64,000 nt of DNA from Pseudeuparius sepicola (lineage: Eukaryota > Arthropoda > Insecta > Coleoptera > Anthribidae), in assembly GCA_963920635.1 (NCBI GenBank), contig OY987304.1, positions 36,518,365 through 36,582,364 of the forward strand. Direction: 5' to 3'. The first letter of the stretch is position 1, and each line of letters starts with the position of its first letter. The notes beneath the pieces are model-generated. The model worked only from the letters and a program-made list of their open reading frames with translations. It made no database searches and had not been told where the DNA came from. The position numbers and the translations under genes are program-made. This document shows positions 9,781 to 22,142 of this stretch, piece by piece.

Positions 9781-12700
9781 GATATAAAGCTAAATAAGTT
9801 ATAATAATGCCTGTTGATAATCCGTCCAAAAATACAAAAGCATAAAATACATTTTGAAACAGTACCCCAAATTGTACTTTCGTGTTACTCTAAAGCACTC
9901 AGTTTGAACGAATAATTATCCTGTAGTATATAAATCACAAAAATAGAGGCTAACACTATCAATCTGGCTCGGTAGCCCTACCATAAAGTGCGTGGTTTGC
10001 TGAAATACTCTTTGTAATTAGTTTCATGGAAACATTTCCTACACTCTAATTTCACTTTTGTATTTTTCTATTGTAACGGAAATTTTGTCTTATTCCGTTA
10101 CAGCGTTTTAATTTCATTAAATTTATCAATTCATTATTGAACCACCCCTGTAACCGAAAGATAATGCTACGCCTATCGCGCATACGATCAGACTCTTCTT
10201 CTTCTGACTTGGATTTGTATTTTGTGGTTGTGTGAATATTAGTCTGCGAGCCAGATTCCAAAGTTCAGGTATGTAACTGAATAATTGCCTTTGATTGCTT
10301 GTTAAAGTAAAATACCTTTTAATTTGTTGTGCTTACTTTTGGAGAATAAATACCTGACACTATTCCGATCATATCAAATTTATCTAACTAAAGTGATTTG
10401 TGATTACAGTCGATTCCCCGGTCAAGTGTCAATTTTGTCGTTCATTTACCTAACCTTTTTTGTGGTACGAATCACAAACACAAACGGAAATTAATTCAAA
10501 ATGTTAGTTTTTTCATCGTGCATTTTTATTAAGAATTTTCGCGGGTTGTCTATAGAATTCGACAGAACATTCCATAATCTCGAACCCGAATATCGTACCA
10601 CAAAAGGTTCTGATAACTTCCCGTTCCGAAGACACTTTTCGTTGCGTTCTTGAGGTGCTGTGAAACTTATCTACTGGAGCCCTGGTTTTCTGGTGTAGTC
10701 AACCACGTGTACTACCTCAGAAGTTCAACTTCATTTCAGCCAGCACAGAAGGAGTCCACAGGGGCTCGAGCGCCGTGGAAGTCCGTGGAAACCCTGGTGA
10801 GTAGATTTTATCTCATTTATCTATTTTTGTGTATTTCTCGTACCGTTTTCTCGAGATATCTACTCACCTAGGTTCTACGAACTCGAGCTGTCCTCTGGAT
10901 TTCGGCCTGTGTTCTGCTCCTGATTATATTGCCGTATCTTAATTTTTTTTACCTTATTAACTTTCAACGACACCACTCTAGGTCTGATCCCTGAAGGAAC
11001 GTAACGGAGAGTCGCCTCAGATTTTCTTTTGCTATTATCATTGAATTTTCTCTTTTATCGAACAAAATTTGTTTTTCTTACCCAGAGAACATATAAGTGT
11101 TTGTTAATATAAGTTTTAATCAAAAACAAAAATCATTCTATTGTCCTAGTCTGAGGTTCAGATTTCTTTAATATCAAGTCAAATTGTATATTACATTTGT
11201 ACAAGTAAATATTTTGCATTATTTTTCGCTATCTCTGTGCACAGTGTTTCTTTTTAAGTAATTATAAATATCGCATTAATAAATTAGTCATACCCTGTGT
11301 TGTAATTAAGATAGTTTTACTAACTATACAAGTTTTAAATTATAAGTAAATAGAAACAATATCGCCTATAGTTCTCTAAATATTTTCTCGACTTAAGAGA
11401 TTAGGTACTGCTTGGTTTTCGACTTCACAGATACGTCGAAGCTGTTACACCACACCTCCTCCTACAGCATCACAAGCTCTGGTTTGGTCACGTGCAGCTA
11501 AGCGACAGATCCACCAGCCACAACAAAGACCTACGTCCCAGCTAGTCGGCACTGCAGCGTTGCAGCTATAAGTGGTCTGGTTTGGTTCTCGCACATTGGG
11601 CACAGACTTACTCGAGTGTGGAGTTGAGGTATTGTGTTGGACTATATCACCTTTACCCAAGTCGAAAGGACAGAATCGAGCCACAGTAAAAATCTCAGTC
11701 GGGGTAACCTAAGGCGATTGCTTAATCTCAAGTTTCAAATTTACTCCTATTTAAATTTCAAATTTATTGCTGTTAAAACTTTCAAATTTACCTCTATTTA
11801 AATTTTCAAATTGTAACCCTCTTTTGTAAGGCAATTTAATGCAAGTTACTATCAAATTGTAATAAAACTTGTTTTTAGAATATTGTGTTTTATTTGATCG
11901 CCTCATAACTAGTTCCACGAGAAAAACTTGCTCTCCGCATCTCGCTCTCTCAATATATTTTTTTTTAGTTTTTTTTTAGTAACACCTAGTTGTTACACTA
12001 TTGCAAAAGCAAAACTAAGCAAAATTTTATGATTTTTTTTATGTTCTACTAGCGTGAAACAAAGAGATGCTACAGACTGCTCTCTGCCCTCTCCGAGATT
12101 TTCTATGCTTCCAAAGTTAATGAATGGTAAGGTTTCTTTCCAAAAAATGTTCTACCGATACTCTTAATAATCTTATATTCTAGTGTACTTAATTTTACTT
12201 TATCTACTATTCTATTGCCGAAGATGAGGCCTAAAATGGTTAGAAACTTGTGCAGTTTATTTTAAATAAAAACTGTGGAGTTTCGATTGTATCGACCTTG
12301 TTCAATTATTGATACTTTTTCTTATTACTCTTACCGATACAGCCACTGCTTTCCCCTTTAATCGTTTAGTTTTAGGACAACTTTTACAATTTTTTGCAAC
12401 TACCTGTAATAACTCTAAGTAAGTTTCAAAGCTGCTATTTTCGATAATGAGAAATATACACGTTCGTGTTGTTTCGACTCTTCCTTTTAACTATTCCGTC
12501 TACGCCCAGGTTTCCCTGTGAATAGTGAAAGTTTTTTCGTTTCGCTTTTATCTTGTAAGTGCTCATTATAATAATAGTCGAAACGCGAAGCAGAAAGTAT
12601 ATGAAATGTTGAATATAGTTTCGCCAGACTCAAACGAAATGTCGCATTTCGTGTGAAGGTTCTCCCCTCTTTTCCATATAATTTAGTTTTTCGTGAATTA

Positions 12701-14170
12701 ATGAAGGTGCGGTTTTAAGCATCAAAATATTCATCAGTTTAAGTGGTTTTTTTAAATTAAAATTCACGAATGGCATTCGCTTAAAAACATGTTTGTTCCT
12801 TCATGAGTTGTTTCATAAAAATTCTAAATGGAATTTTCTTTCTGCGTGCATTCATTGACATTAATCTTGGTGGCTAATGTGTGGCGTGTAGTTAATCGAA
12901 ATGGAAATTACGTTGGTATCAGTTTACTCATACGTTCGGTGGACTCGAAATCCATATATTACCTATGGGTTATAAAAATATTGCAACGATAATAACCTCC
13001 AAAGTTGTTTTACCGCACGGTTTTCTAACCTACTCACCTACTAGGCAGTTTAACTTTATGTTTCTGTGTTCTCCATACATTTTATAATTTTAATATGAGT
13101 TTGGAGGCAATTTCCATCAAAACTGGTTGACCTAAGGCCCCCAGCGGCCAATTTTTCGCTATGTTTTATTGTTTGCCTTATAACACTTTTTGATTTTGAA
13201 GATATTTGATTGGAAAGGAACAATCTAGAAAAATCTCTAGTCTTTCATTTCAGTATAAGCCCTGGGAATTTGTTCTAGTGTATACTTTGTTCATTCTAAA
13301 CCTGCGAGAAACTCCCTAGCGGTATATACTTATATACAATAGAGAATTTGCATTGTTTATCTTCTACTTACTATGTATCAGATTTAGCGGAACTGTTATT
13401 ACTACGTAATTTCGAAGCAATCTCAAATTCTAGGTAGCAATACCACGCAGAAGGTAGAATTATTTTATCACTTACCAACTTTCCCCCTACTCTATTATAG
13501 GCCGTTTTCATGGTTCGGAAATCGCAGCAATTCCAGACTTGCAAATTACAAGGGAGAGGCGGTTCCCCTTCCTAAATAGAGACCTAGCCTCCAAATTCTT
13601 AATTAGAATACATTTGGGTTTGGGGGAATTTTGCTTACACCGACGGGGTTTATTTAATACACGACATGTGTGGCATGCAGAGCGGCACGTGATCCGCCTA
13701 GAGGGGGTACGTTTTCGTAGGACCTCCGGGAATTTAATAAACTACTAAACATTTACCTAGAAAAATGGGGTCAGCACTGAGGAGGGAGTGTATTAAGTAA
13801 TAGGCTTATATAGGAAACATTGAGCTTAAATAAGTTGTGCCATGCCACCGATACAGTGGGCGCGCGATATACAGGGTGTTGTTACTCCTACTCCGCGCGA
13901 TGCAGTTTCGCCGTGACGCCATAGACGTTTTTATACCCGAAACTGAATAGTCGATATTTAAATAATAATATCTAGGTATATTACTTAGTACAAAATAAGG
14001 ATGATACTTTGAAGTTCGGTTTATGTTATCAATTAAACGTAGCATTCGAAATTGGTGAAAAAAGTTTGTGGGGATGCTATTGTTAAATGCAAAGAAAACG
14101 TCCTTATCCTTAAATATGTCATGTATGTAACGTTGTTCTCAATGACTATCGAAGTAGAGATTTAAAGCAG
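9781..14170. other. Long unassigned region
   Basis: No gene could be assigned. Short items seen: a small inverted repeat (AACCTTTTTTGTGGTACGA at about 10453 and TCGTACCACAAAAGGTT at about 10595); a donor-like GGTGAGTAG at about 10796 after a less AT-rich stretch; alternating TTTCAAATTT tracts at 11740-11815; a GATGAGGCC...GAAAC motif at 12225-12250 like those at Penelope-like element ends; and a solitary CAGGGTGTTGTTAC mariner-type terminus at about 13875. Confidence 0.3.
13510..13740. promoter_or_regulatory. GC-richer island, candidate noncoding element
   Basis: Contains GCGGTTCCCCTTCC, CACCGACGGGG, GCATGCAGAGCGGCACGTGA and GACCTCCGGG. The open frame across it is short and has no recognisable domain. 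Function is inferred from composition only. Confidence 0.2.
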
Positions 14171-14177
14171 TCAGTGG

Positions 14178-14430
14178 TGCGCCCTGTCTTCCCTAGGATG
14201 CATTCCACGCATTCCTGTCGAGTCTCTAGTTAACTGGAGTGTACTGTCAAATTCATGCTATCACAAAATGGACCCACAGGATTTTTTGTCTCGAGGTGTC
14301 TTTCAATATGTCACTGGATTAGAAGATATTGAACCTATCCCTCAGAAGCTTTTTTCTTGAGGCGAGGAAATCCATCACGGATAGGGAAATACCCAGGTCA
14401 AAGTTAAAAAAATGTCTGACCCCAACACGG
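14178..14430. repeat. Block-repeat copy A0 (partial)
   Basis: Partial first copy of a block repeated at 14448 and 15610. The shared features, in order, are a CCCTAGGATGCATTCC-type start, GTCGAGT-TCTAGTTAA, CACAAAATGGACC, a CACTGGATTAGAAGATAT-type block and ACCCAGGTCAAAGTTA. Ends before the portion that the later copies carry. Confidence 0.75.
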
Positions 14431-14447
14431 ATTAATTATTATTTATG

Positions 14448-15500
14448 TGCGCGATGTCCCGACGAGGATGCATTCCCAGCATTTCAGTCGAGTATCTAGT
14501 TAAATTTAGTGCAATGTACTCTCCAAGTCCTTGCTTTCACAAAATGGACCATTAGAACGTTTTTTTTTGTTTGGGTGTACAATATATACCTAACTGGTTT
14601 AGAAGATATCACATATTGAAGTTTTTTCTGGAGAGGAAATCCTTCACGCAGACCCAGGTCAAAGTTAATGTGGGAGTACCTCAACTCGTTTTAAGAAGAC
14701 ATTTGGCCTGGAGTGTGAATATTGAAATTTTGAATAATCCTTGGTGTTGAATACCTAGTGTGGAAAGTATGAAGTTTATCTGGACGGAAGTTAGGAGGTT
14801 GAGTCGATACGAGAAATCAGAGAAAGATAATTAACTTTTAAAATGAGAGAGTGTTTGGGTTCACGTTTTGGTCGGGGATATAATTACAATCTGTTGCTTT
14901 TCTGAGTCCCTTCCTATCCTAACTTCCTGGTTAGGATGAGTTTCTGTCTTTGTACAGGGTATCCGATAATGTCAAGTTATTGAAATCAATTAGATTTGGA
15001 TTCAACCTGTAACCTAAAGATTTTGATGTGAAAGTTAAGGAAACTTTGAACGAACTACCCAGAATAATATCCTTCTAGTTATTATCATGAGGAATGATTT
15101 CAGGGCCTTAATAAAAACACTCTATGAATACTACCACGCACCAATGTCCATAATCTTTTTGATCCCAGAAGGAGCAATACGGAAGTTTTTACGCCAGAGC
15201 AAAATATGAAGGATTCGGGCCAACTTTACATATGCTTATGAAAGGGTCATAGAGTAAACGCCCTTCCAGAAAATTACAACTCATAAAACTTCGGTCCATA
15301 GGCGGCGCGTGACTATCGGCCGTTTTACGATGCGAGGGGTTCCCGGGACAGGTCATTGTTCAGGGTTGCGACAAGGTCCAACTTGAAATATTATCCAGGA
15401 CATCTTTGGTAGGTTTTTCCCTTACTCAGCAATAATATGCAGTATTGATTTTTGAAATATTGTGAATCATTGTCCTGTAATAAATGTTAAAAAAATAAGT
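14448..15500. repeat. Block-repeat copy A
   Basis: About 1.05 kb, aligning collinearly with 15610-16824 plus 19193-19260. Shared landmarks are CGAGTATCTAGTTAAATT, ACTTTTAAAATGA, CATAATCTTTTTG, CCAGAAAATTACAACTCATA, CGATGCGAGGGG and GAAATATTATCC. It lacks the mariner insertion and so shows the pre-insertion arrangement (CAGTATTGATTTTTG at about 15440). It also lacks the GC-rich stretch found in copy B at about 16490-16680. No coding region recognised. Confidence 0.8.
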
Positions 15501-15609
15501 TGCGTTAGTCTACAGATGATGTGTGAAATGGTACTGAAATGGTACTGATTTGAAATTCCGCGCATGATGTCGCAATTGGTGCTAATCAAAATTCTGAGTC
15601 CTGCTCGGA

Positions 15610-16824
15610 TTATTTATTTATATGCGCCGTGTCCCCACGAGGATGAATTCCAAGCATTCCCGCCGAGTATCTAGTTAAATTATCTACACTGTACTTGTAA
15701 AGTAGTTGTTTGACAAAACGGACCATTAGGAAGGAGTGTTTTTTAAAATGTCACTGGTTTAGTAGACATACCTAAGTTATTGAACATGCCCCTAGAAGTT
15801 TTTTCTGGAGAAGAGTAAATCTATCGCAGATAGAGACCTAATTAATGTGGGAGTACTCCTACTGGGGTGGCATTCCCAAATTCTCATACTAAAACTTCCA
15901 CCTCCATTTGTTTTAAGAAAATTTGGCCTAAAGTGACGGTTTCGGATTTTTGAGACCTTGACTTTGATAATCCACCAGTGGAATGTGTTGAGATTGTCTC
16001 CATGGAAGAAAGTTAGGGGAGATCTTTGACTTTTAAAATGAAAGATTGTAGCGAGTTCATCTATGTGGAAGACTTTGATGAGGATATAGTCAAAATCTGT
16101 TGCCGCTCTAGGATAAGGCTCCGTCTTTGTATAGATTTTCGGGAGAGTCCCTTGATAAAGTCATTTAGGATATTGGGATCATAGATGTGACTATTTCCGC
16201 TGCACCAGTCGATACCTGTGATGATCTCAATAAGTAATAGTGCCATTTTCTGTACTGTACCATTTTCCATAATCTTTTTGTTCCAAAAAGGAGTAATGCG
16301 GAAGCTTTTACGCCAAAACAAAATATGTGGGATCCGGGGCAACTATACATACGCTTATGGAAGGGTCATAGAATAAACGCCCCTCCAGAAAATTACAACT
16401 CATAAAACTGGGGGCCATACGCGGTGCGTCCCTATCGGCCATTTTACGATGCGAGGGGTACCCGGGACAGGCCCTTGTTCGGGGCTCTGCGGACTTATCG
16501 AACGGCAAACAATTTTCCCATTTACATATGGTAATAGGCTGGCCCGCGCGGCCCACGATACGGGAGGTTGCAGCTCCGCTAATCTGCTTAGTGATCCGGC
16601 TACGGTGGTGTAAATTAGGATTGGGAACGGGACGGGGCCGGCCACATTGAGAGAAGGACGAAAATTGACGCGTCAACATTCCGAGTTACGCGTAATATTT
16701 TAGGGGATTAAGCCAGGAGAAATCGTAAGCTCTGCGACAAGACCCAACTCGAAATATTATCCCAAATATACGCTGGCCACCTTTAAGGCGTTGTTTCCTT
16801 ACTCAGCTTTAATGTAGGTAGGTA
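15610..16824. repeat. Block-repeat copy B (interrupted by a mariner)
   Basis: A diverged copy of 14448-15430 at a period of about 1.17 kb, with an extra GC-rich stretch (16490-16680) absent from copy A. The copy continues to the right of the mariner, where CTATTGATTTTGAAGTGTTG (19193 onward) corresponds to the continuation of copy A after 15440. Open frames on its minus strand (16061-16679) have no recognisable domain and are judged incidental. Confidence 0.8.
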
Positions 16825-19190
16825 CAGGGTGGCCCATCCAAGTGGAAAAAGTGTGCTACGTGGAGACAGGTTAACTTAAAATCGTCATTCAAAAAATGAG
16901 GTTGTTGTAAAAATTAAGGGGAATTCGAGGGTGTACCCTAATTTTGTATACGGGGGTCGGTAAAAAAGTTATCGCGAAAAAACATTTTTTGCAAAATAAA
17001 AAAAAAACATATTTTTTTACCTACACATCCATCAGAGAACCTTTAAGTAGTATTCCCGAATATTCAGTTTTTTAATATAACTTCCGGTTATAGAGAAAAT
17101 GAGAGTGGTTTTCTCTATTTTACAACTTACACATTTTTCTTAACCATCAAAGGATTCCTTTTTTAATTCTGAATCCAACTATATATAACTTGACCTATTT
17201 ATCTTCAACCGTTTCCGAAAAGCTCCATCAAACTAGATACATGGTCTCATGGTCGGTGTCTGATGTTCGATCTGAGTAGGCCAAACAATAAAACCAAATT
17301 TATGACAAATCAAGTCAGCCATGATAATAAAACTGACAAGCGAGTAGGCTGAATGTTAAAGTGGCTATAGCCATTCAACTGCATTTAACTTCATTAAAAA
17401 TTTCGTGGAAATTATGAAACATTTATTATTTTTACTACTGTCATATTTATTATAACAACAACAATATGATTAGTTATTACAAATTAGTTAGAAGTTCATT
17501 TACATTAAATGTTCAAAATGGTTTCCATTATTATTTACACATAACCTAAGTCTTTTTAAGAATTTTTTTCGGGCAGTTTCAAAGAGTAAGGGACGATTGT
17601 TTAAACTATCAATTTCTAATTTTACTCGTCTTTTAATCTCCTCAACATTTTCGGGGCGGTTCTTATAAACTTTATTTTTTAAATGCCCCCACAAGAAAAA
17701 ATCCAAGGGGGTTAAATCTGGACTACGTGGCGGCCACCTTATCGTTCCATGTTTACCAATTCAATTTTCAAACGAATTGTTCAAAAATTCCGTTATGGGC
17801 CCACAGTTATGGAAGGAAGAGCCATCTTGCTGCCATATTAATTGTCTTTCTTGGAGTTGGTTAAGAAAAATTAATGGCAACTGTTCAAAGTATTGTTCCA
17901 ATTCGTTCTGGATTAAATGTAGGTATTTCCTACCTGTCATACTTCCTGAATAAAATAGAGGTCCCATTATAAAATTTCCCACAATTCCGCACCAAACACC
18001 CACGGAATTTCTGCCGGATTTCACAACTTCACGAAATGCCCGTGGATTGTCAACAGACCAAAATATAATATTTTTCCGTTTGTATATTCCCGCCGTTGTA
18101 AATGTAGCTTCATCGGACCAAATAATTTGTTTAAAAAATCCAGCTCCACCCCTTGCAAAATAAAAGTTTAACATTGTTTGACAATATTCCAGTCTTCTTG
18201 CAGCATCTCCAGGGAATATCCTTTAAACAGGTGATATTTTGAAGGCTTTAAATTTGCTTAATTTCATTACCCTTTGTATTGTAGACCGGGGAATTTGTAA
18301 GTCTCTCGCTGCATCTCTCTGAGATTTTTCGTTATTTCTTCTGAAATAATTTAAAATTCGTTCTCTCTCGTCCTCACTAATTCTAAGACCTTTTTTCTCT
18401 TGCTAATCACACTTCCTGTCGATCTGAATCTTCGATACAGCTTACATATAAATGAGGCACTCGGAACATTTCTATATGGATATTTACGAGAATACTCCCT
18501 CAAAGTTTCTACGTATCTTTTATCATTTTTGATGAAGATCTCTAAAATATCACAGCATTCTTCTTTCAAAAACATTTTTTAAACTGCAACTACTAACAGC
18601 TTCAACAACAAAATTTTAGACTAATCTGACACGTAAATAGAAATATTGAATTGACAGCCTACTCGATTGTCAGTTTTATTATCATGGCTGACTTGATTTG
18701 TCATAAATTTGGTTTTATTGTTTGGCCTACTCAGATCGAACATCAGACACCGACCATGAGACCATGTATCTAGTTTGATGGAGCTTCTCAGAAAAAATAT
18801 CTCGGAAATGGTTGGAGATAAATAGATCAAATTATATATCGTTGGATTCAGAATTAAAAAAGGAAACCTGTGATGGTTAAGAGAAATGTGTAAGTTGTAA
18901 AATAGAGAAAACCACTTTCATTTCCGCTATAACCGGAAGTTATATTAAAAAACTGAATATTCGGGAATACTACTTAAAGGTTCTCTAATGGATGTGTAGG
19001 TAAAAAAATATTTTTTTTTATTTGGCAAAAAATGTTTTTTCGCGATAACTTTTTTACCGACCCCCGTATAAAAAATGGTACACCCCCGAATTCCCCTTAA
19101 TTTTTACTACAATCTCATTTTTTGAATGACGATTTTATGTTAACGTGTCTCCACGTAGCACACTTTTTCCGCTTGGATGGGCCACCCTGT
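16825..19190 (-). mobile_element. mariner-superfamily element with ~0.53-kb inverted ends
   Basis: The element starts CAGGGTGGCCCATCCAAG and ends CTTGGATGGGCCACCCTG, flanked by TA on both sides (16823-16824 and 19191-19192). The inverted ends extend inward to about 17352 and 18655, so over 40% of the 2366 bp is terminal repeat. It carries a broken transposase gene on the minus strand (17500-18575). It sits in block-repeat copy B; copy A lacks it, giving a paralogous empty site. Confidence 0.93.
17500..18575 (-). pseudogene. mariner-type DDE transposase, broken
   Basis: The transposase would bind the element ends and cut and paste the element. The N-terminal part (18575-18351) has the helix-turn-helix of the DUF4817 kind, including NVPSASFICKLYRRFRSTGS. 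After a frame change near 18400 the sequence continues as LRISEDERERILNYFRR and QRDAARDLQIPRSTIQRV. The catalytic part shows IIWSDEATF (first Asp), WQQDG (second Asp) and WPPRSPDLTPLDFFLWG (third Asp), with about 40 residues between the second and third Asp, wider than the classic DD34D spacing and close to DD41D-type mariners. Lesions: a frameshift in a homopolymer-rich stretch near 18400, an in-frame TAA near 18222, and an in-frame TGA at 17761-17763 between the second and third Asp. The element is therefore not autonomous. The C-terminus (NHFEHLM) appears natural. Confidence 0.9.
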
Positions 19191-19192
19191 AC

Positions 19193-19605
19193 TATTGATT
19201 TTGAAGTGTTGTCAACTGGTTTGGAAGTGAAGTGCAATAAAAATGTTAAACATGCAAATTACAATAATAGTCTCGCTTTGTGAGAAAGGTGAGAATTACC
19301 TTAACGGCCAAAAATTGCAGTTCCAACGGGACGGACTACCACCACAGTATACTTCCTTTTCCGAATCCATGAATCTTCCAGATCAGTTGACCAAATTTCA
19401 AGAATCGAAAACCGGTATGGTCATCTCACGAGTGAATTTAGATTTTGAAATTGGGGTGACAACTATGCATATGATGTTGGAAAAGGGTGACATTTAGTAT
19501 GAAAAAAAAAATGTCCAAACAACAATGACTTGTTATTGCTCTTTTGCAAATGTGTTTTGCACGAAGTTATTGGGTATCTTTCCTTTTCGTTGAACCACCC
19601 TGTAT
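19193..19605 (+). pseudogene. Possible second, older mariner transposase relic
   Basis: An 84-codon open frame (19243-19494) contains FQRDGLPPQY, close to the second catalytic block of mariner transposases (FQQDGAPPHY-like). Further on, a TGG..TCTCACGAG..TTTAGATTTT stretch could be a decayed version of the third block. It ends at a mariner-type terminus GTTGAACCACCCTGTA at about 19590-19605. The first 60 bases instead belong to block-repeat copy B. The assignment is tentative. Confidence 0.35.
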
Positions 19606-20383
19606 TAGTATTGTTACACAGTAAGTACATAAATGGGCAATAGCTCCGCTCAGCTCTATTCTATCGTTCTCAGTATAGGGCCCCACACACACAGGGAAAA
19701 CGGCACAAATAACAACTCTTGCATTCTCCCTCAACTTAAATCCATACCTACTCAGTTCATCCCACACATTGTGCGTCTTCCACGTAAGTTTGCGCGTCTG
19801 GTTTGACAGTGATGTCATCCAAAAAGAAGCTTTATTATAGGATAGTAGCGTGCGTTTGCATAATCGAGAAGATAAATTTTAAATCGTCGATCGCGGTGGA
19901 CAAAGTGATGGCTATTAGAACGCCATGAATATTCCCACATTTATCTGTTGGAAGAATTGCATTATTGGGGATATTATTTATGCTAAAAAAGGGAGCCATC
20001 ATCCACCACGAGAACTTGCGGGTGCTTTAATGTCAAGAGAATGAAGGACGCAACGACTTTCCACTACAAACTCAAATTGACGTACTTGAGTGCGCATTAC
20101 ACTGATTTGCGTCACGATATTTGTGCCACGTAAGTTAAGTCTTGACTCTTCCATCTGTGTGTGGGACTCTATTGGCCCAGTTTCGTTTTTCACAATGGGG
20201 TAAATATATTAGAAAATAACATAGGGACAAAATATGCAAATTTTATTTGAAACAGTTCTTTTTTCAATGGAAATATCGACCTCCAGGCACAAACACACAC
20301 TGAAAACTAACGCAGTTAGATAAATTTCATATTTCTAGAAAAACAGTGCAAACTAAAATAAATGCTAGGTAGCGCTTATTGCC
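19606..20383. other. Unassigned intergenic DNA
   Basis: No domain or complete repeat recognised between the CACCCTGTA terminus and the palindromic element that starts at 20387. Confidence 0.35.
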
Positions 20384-20914
20384 TAATAGTCCGGGAGGCA
20401 GCGACACTTTTGTTGTAGTTATTCCTACAAAGCTGATTTTTTCTCATTTTGTAGCTTTGACATGGGAAGTAAACGGAAAGGCAGTCTACCACGCCAATAT
20501 GGGGGCAAACATTAATAACAATTTTTTTAAATAAATAGGACGGTAATGACTTATTCCTACAAGCATAATAATTTTAGACTTGTCAATGCAATATATAGTC
20601 TACCGCGCCTGAGGGGAGGCCATCATAGGTCTACCACCCACGTAAGATGTTCAGAAATATATTTTTTTTTTACTTATATCTACAAGGCTGAAAATTTTTT
20701 CTCAAATACTTCAGTTCATAAGAGAACTAAAAAAATTAGTCTACCGATCATATAAGGGGGCAAAGCGTTGATAGACGCAATGGAATTCACGATCTCCCGA
20801 GCGCAGCCGCCGCGCCGATCTGCTATAATATTGCATACCGGGATTAAATTAATATCTACCGAGATATCTACAAAGCTGCTTTCTTATCTATATTCATTTG
20901 AAAATAACTGTTGT

Positions 20915-21099
20915 CAGTGGCGTAACCAGAATGTAAGGTTGGGGGGGGGGGGCTAATTATTTAAAACATCTATTCGGTAATATTTACGGCAAAAATATTG
21001 TTTCAAAATAAATTTTATTTAGAAATAAATACCAGGCGGCAGATCTTTGGGGGGGGGGGCTAAAGCCAATAGCCCCCCCCCCCCCTGGTTACGCCTCTG
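20915..21099. mobile_element. hAT-type MITE nested in left arm
   Basis: The ends CAGTGGCGTAACCAG and CTGGTTACGCCTCTG are inverted repeats flanked by a perfect 8-bp target duplication ACTGTTGT (20907-20914 and 21100-21107), the hAT hallmark. It contains G and C homopolymer runs of 10-14 bases. The matching copy in the other arm has the same duplication. Confidence 0.88.
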
Positions 21100-21459
21100 A
21101 CTGTTGTCAACTAAACGTGTTCTACCTTCGATTTAACGTGGCTAAAGCTTCGGTAGACGTGGGTTAAACTTTTATGCGGAAATTTGCAAAAACCGTAACA
21201 AGCAATACAATTCCTAATTTAAATGTTAATGATACTTTTTGGAGTTTACTTACACCATTATTAAAAAGTATGATATAGTAATAACGAAAGTCGCTAGCGA
21301 GCGAGTTTTTTACTAGTATAATATTAATATAACGAAAGGTAAAAATACATTCTTTTAAATAACTTAAATTTTGTTCTTTTTTAAGGTTGAATAATTTATT
21401 TGAATTGAATATAATTGAGTATAATGTATAAAAAATAAATATATTATATGCAATATTTT

Positions 21460-21527
21460 TTATTGTTTATTATCACTGGCATTTAATTCCTCATCGCCTT
21501 CCTCATCGTAATCTGCATCTTTATCAT
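21460..21527 (-). pseudogene. Acidic C-terminal exon captured in left arm
   Basis: Inverted copy of the exon at 22072-22142: acceptor-like TTGCTATATTTGCAG, then DKDADYDEEGDEELNASDNK and a final Gln before TAA. Relative to the other arm it has lost exactly one codon (an Asp in the acidic run) and has two Glu-to-Lys changes, so the frame remains open. Confidence 0.55.
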
Positions 21528-22071
21528 CTGCAAATATAGCAATAAATCATTAAATATATTATATCTAGAGGGTATTTCAAAATTCAGTACAAAGATTTTA
21601 AGGGCGTATTTTTCAGGCAAAAATAGGACTTTTTTTTTCTTATAAACATGTGTCCTAAAATGCACCCCCTCCGAGCTACAGCCATCGTAAGTTGCGCGAA
21701 AAAATCTTTTAATATTTTTATTCATCAAATCTCCTGAAAATTTGCAAACCCCTGTTTCTTTAGGCGCTCTATTCATTTTTTGCCTCAAAAATGACGTAAA
21801 CTTAATTTTAGGGGGAGGGGGGATTTAGGATGTTGATACGAAGCCAAAATAATAGTAATTGCCCCCCTCCCCCGCACAAGCATGTGGTTGCTTCTGGGGT
21901 ACTCCTAGTTTGGAGTATTGTGAGGGTGAGAATTATTATTATATTATATTATTATCTACCTACAGAAAAAGGTATTATATTTGCCACAAAAATACGCCCT
22001 TAAAATCTGTGTACTGAATTTTGAAATACCCTCTATATATAATATATTTAATGATTTATTGCTATTTGCAG

Positions 22072-22142
22072 ATGATGAAGATGCAGATTACGATGAGGAT
22101 GAAGGCGATGAGGAATTAAATGCCAGTGATAATGAACAATAA
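22072..22142 (+). pseudogene. Acidic C-terminal exon captured in right arm
   Basis: A textbook acceptor (TTTATTGCTATTTGCAG) precedes an open segment reading DEDADYDEDEGDEEL then NASDNEQ and a TAA stop, with AATAAA overlapping the stop. This looks like the last coding exon of a gene with an acidic tail. No upstream exon was found inside the element. The acidic tail could belong to a transposon protein or to a captured host gene; the sequence does not say which. Confidence 0.55.

Noticed and set aside
11445..11684. 79-codon minus-strand frame with Cys and Trp
   Set aside because: Examined as a possible zinc-knuckle or gag fragment; the Cys spacing does not fit and no neighbouring retrotransposon motifs were found.
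16061..16679. Overlapping minus-strand frames of 60-120 codons
   Set aside because: They lie in block-repeat copy B, overlap one another in different frames and have no counterpart kept open in copy A.
18621..18830. Minus-strand 69-codon frame next to the mariner transposase
   Set aside because: It falls inside the terminal inverted repeat of the element and is mirrored in the other end, so it is not a separate gene.
21483..21788. 101-codon minus-strand frame
   Set aside because: It runs out of phase with the acidic exon and across the central inverted repeat; no domain is visible.
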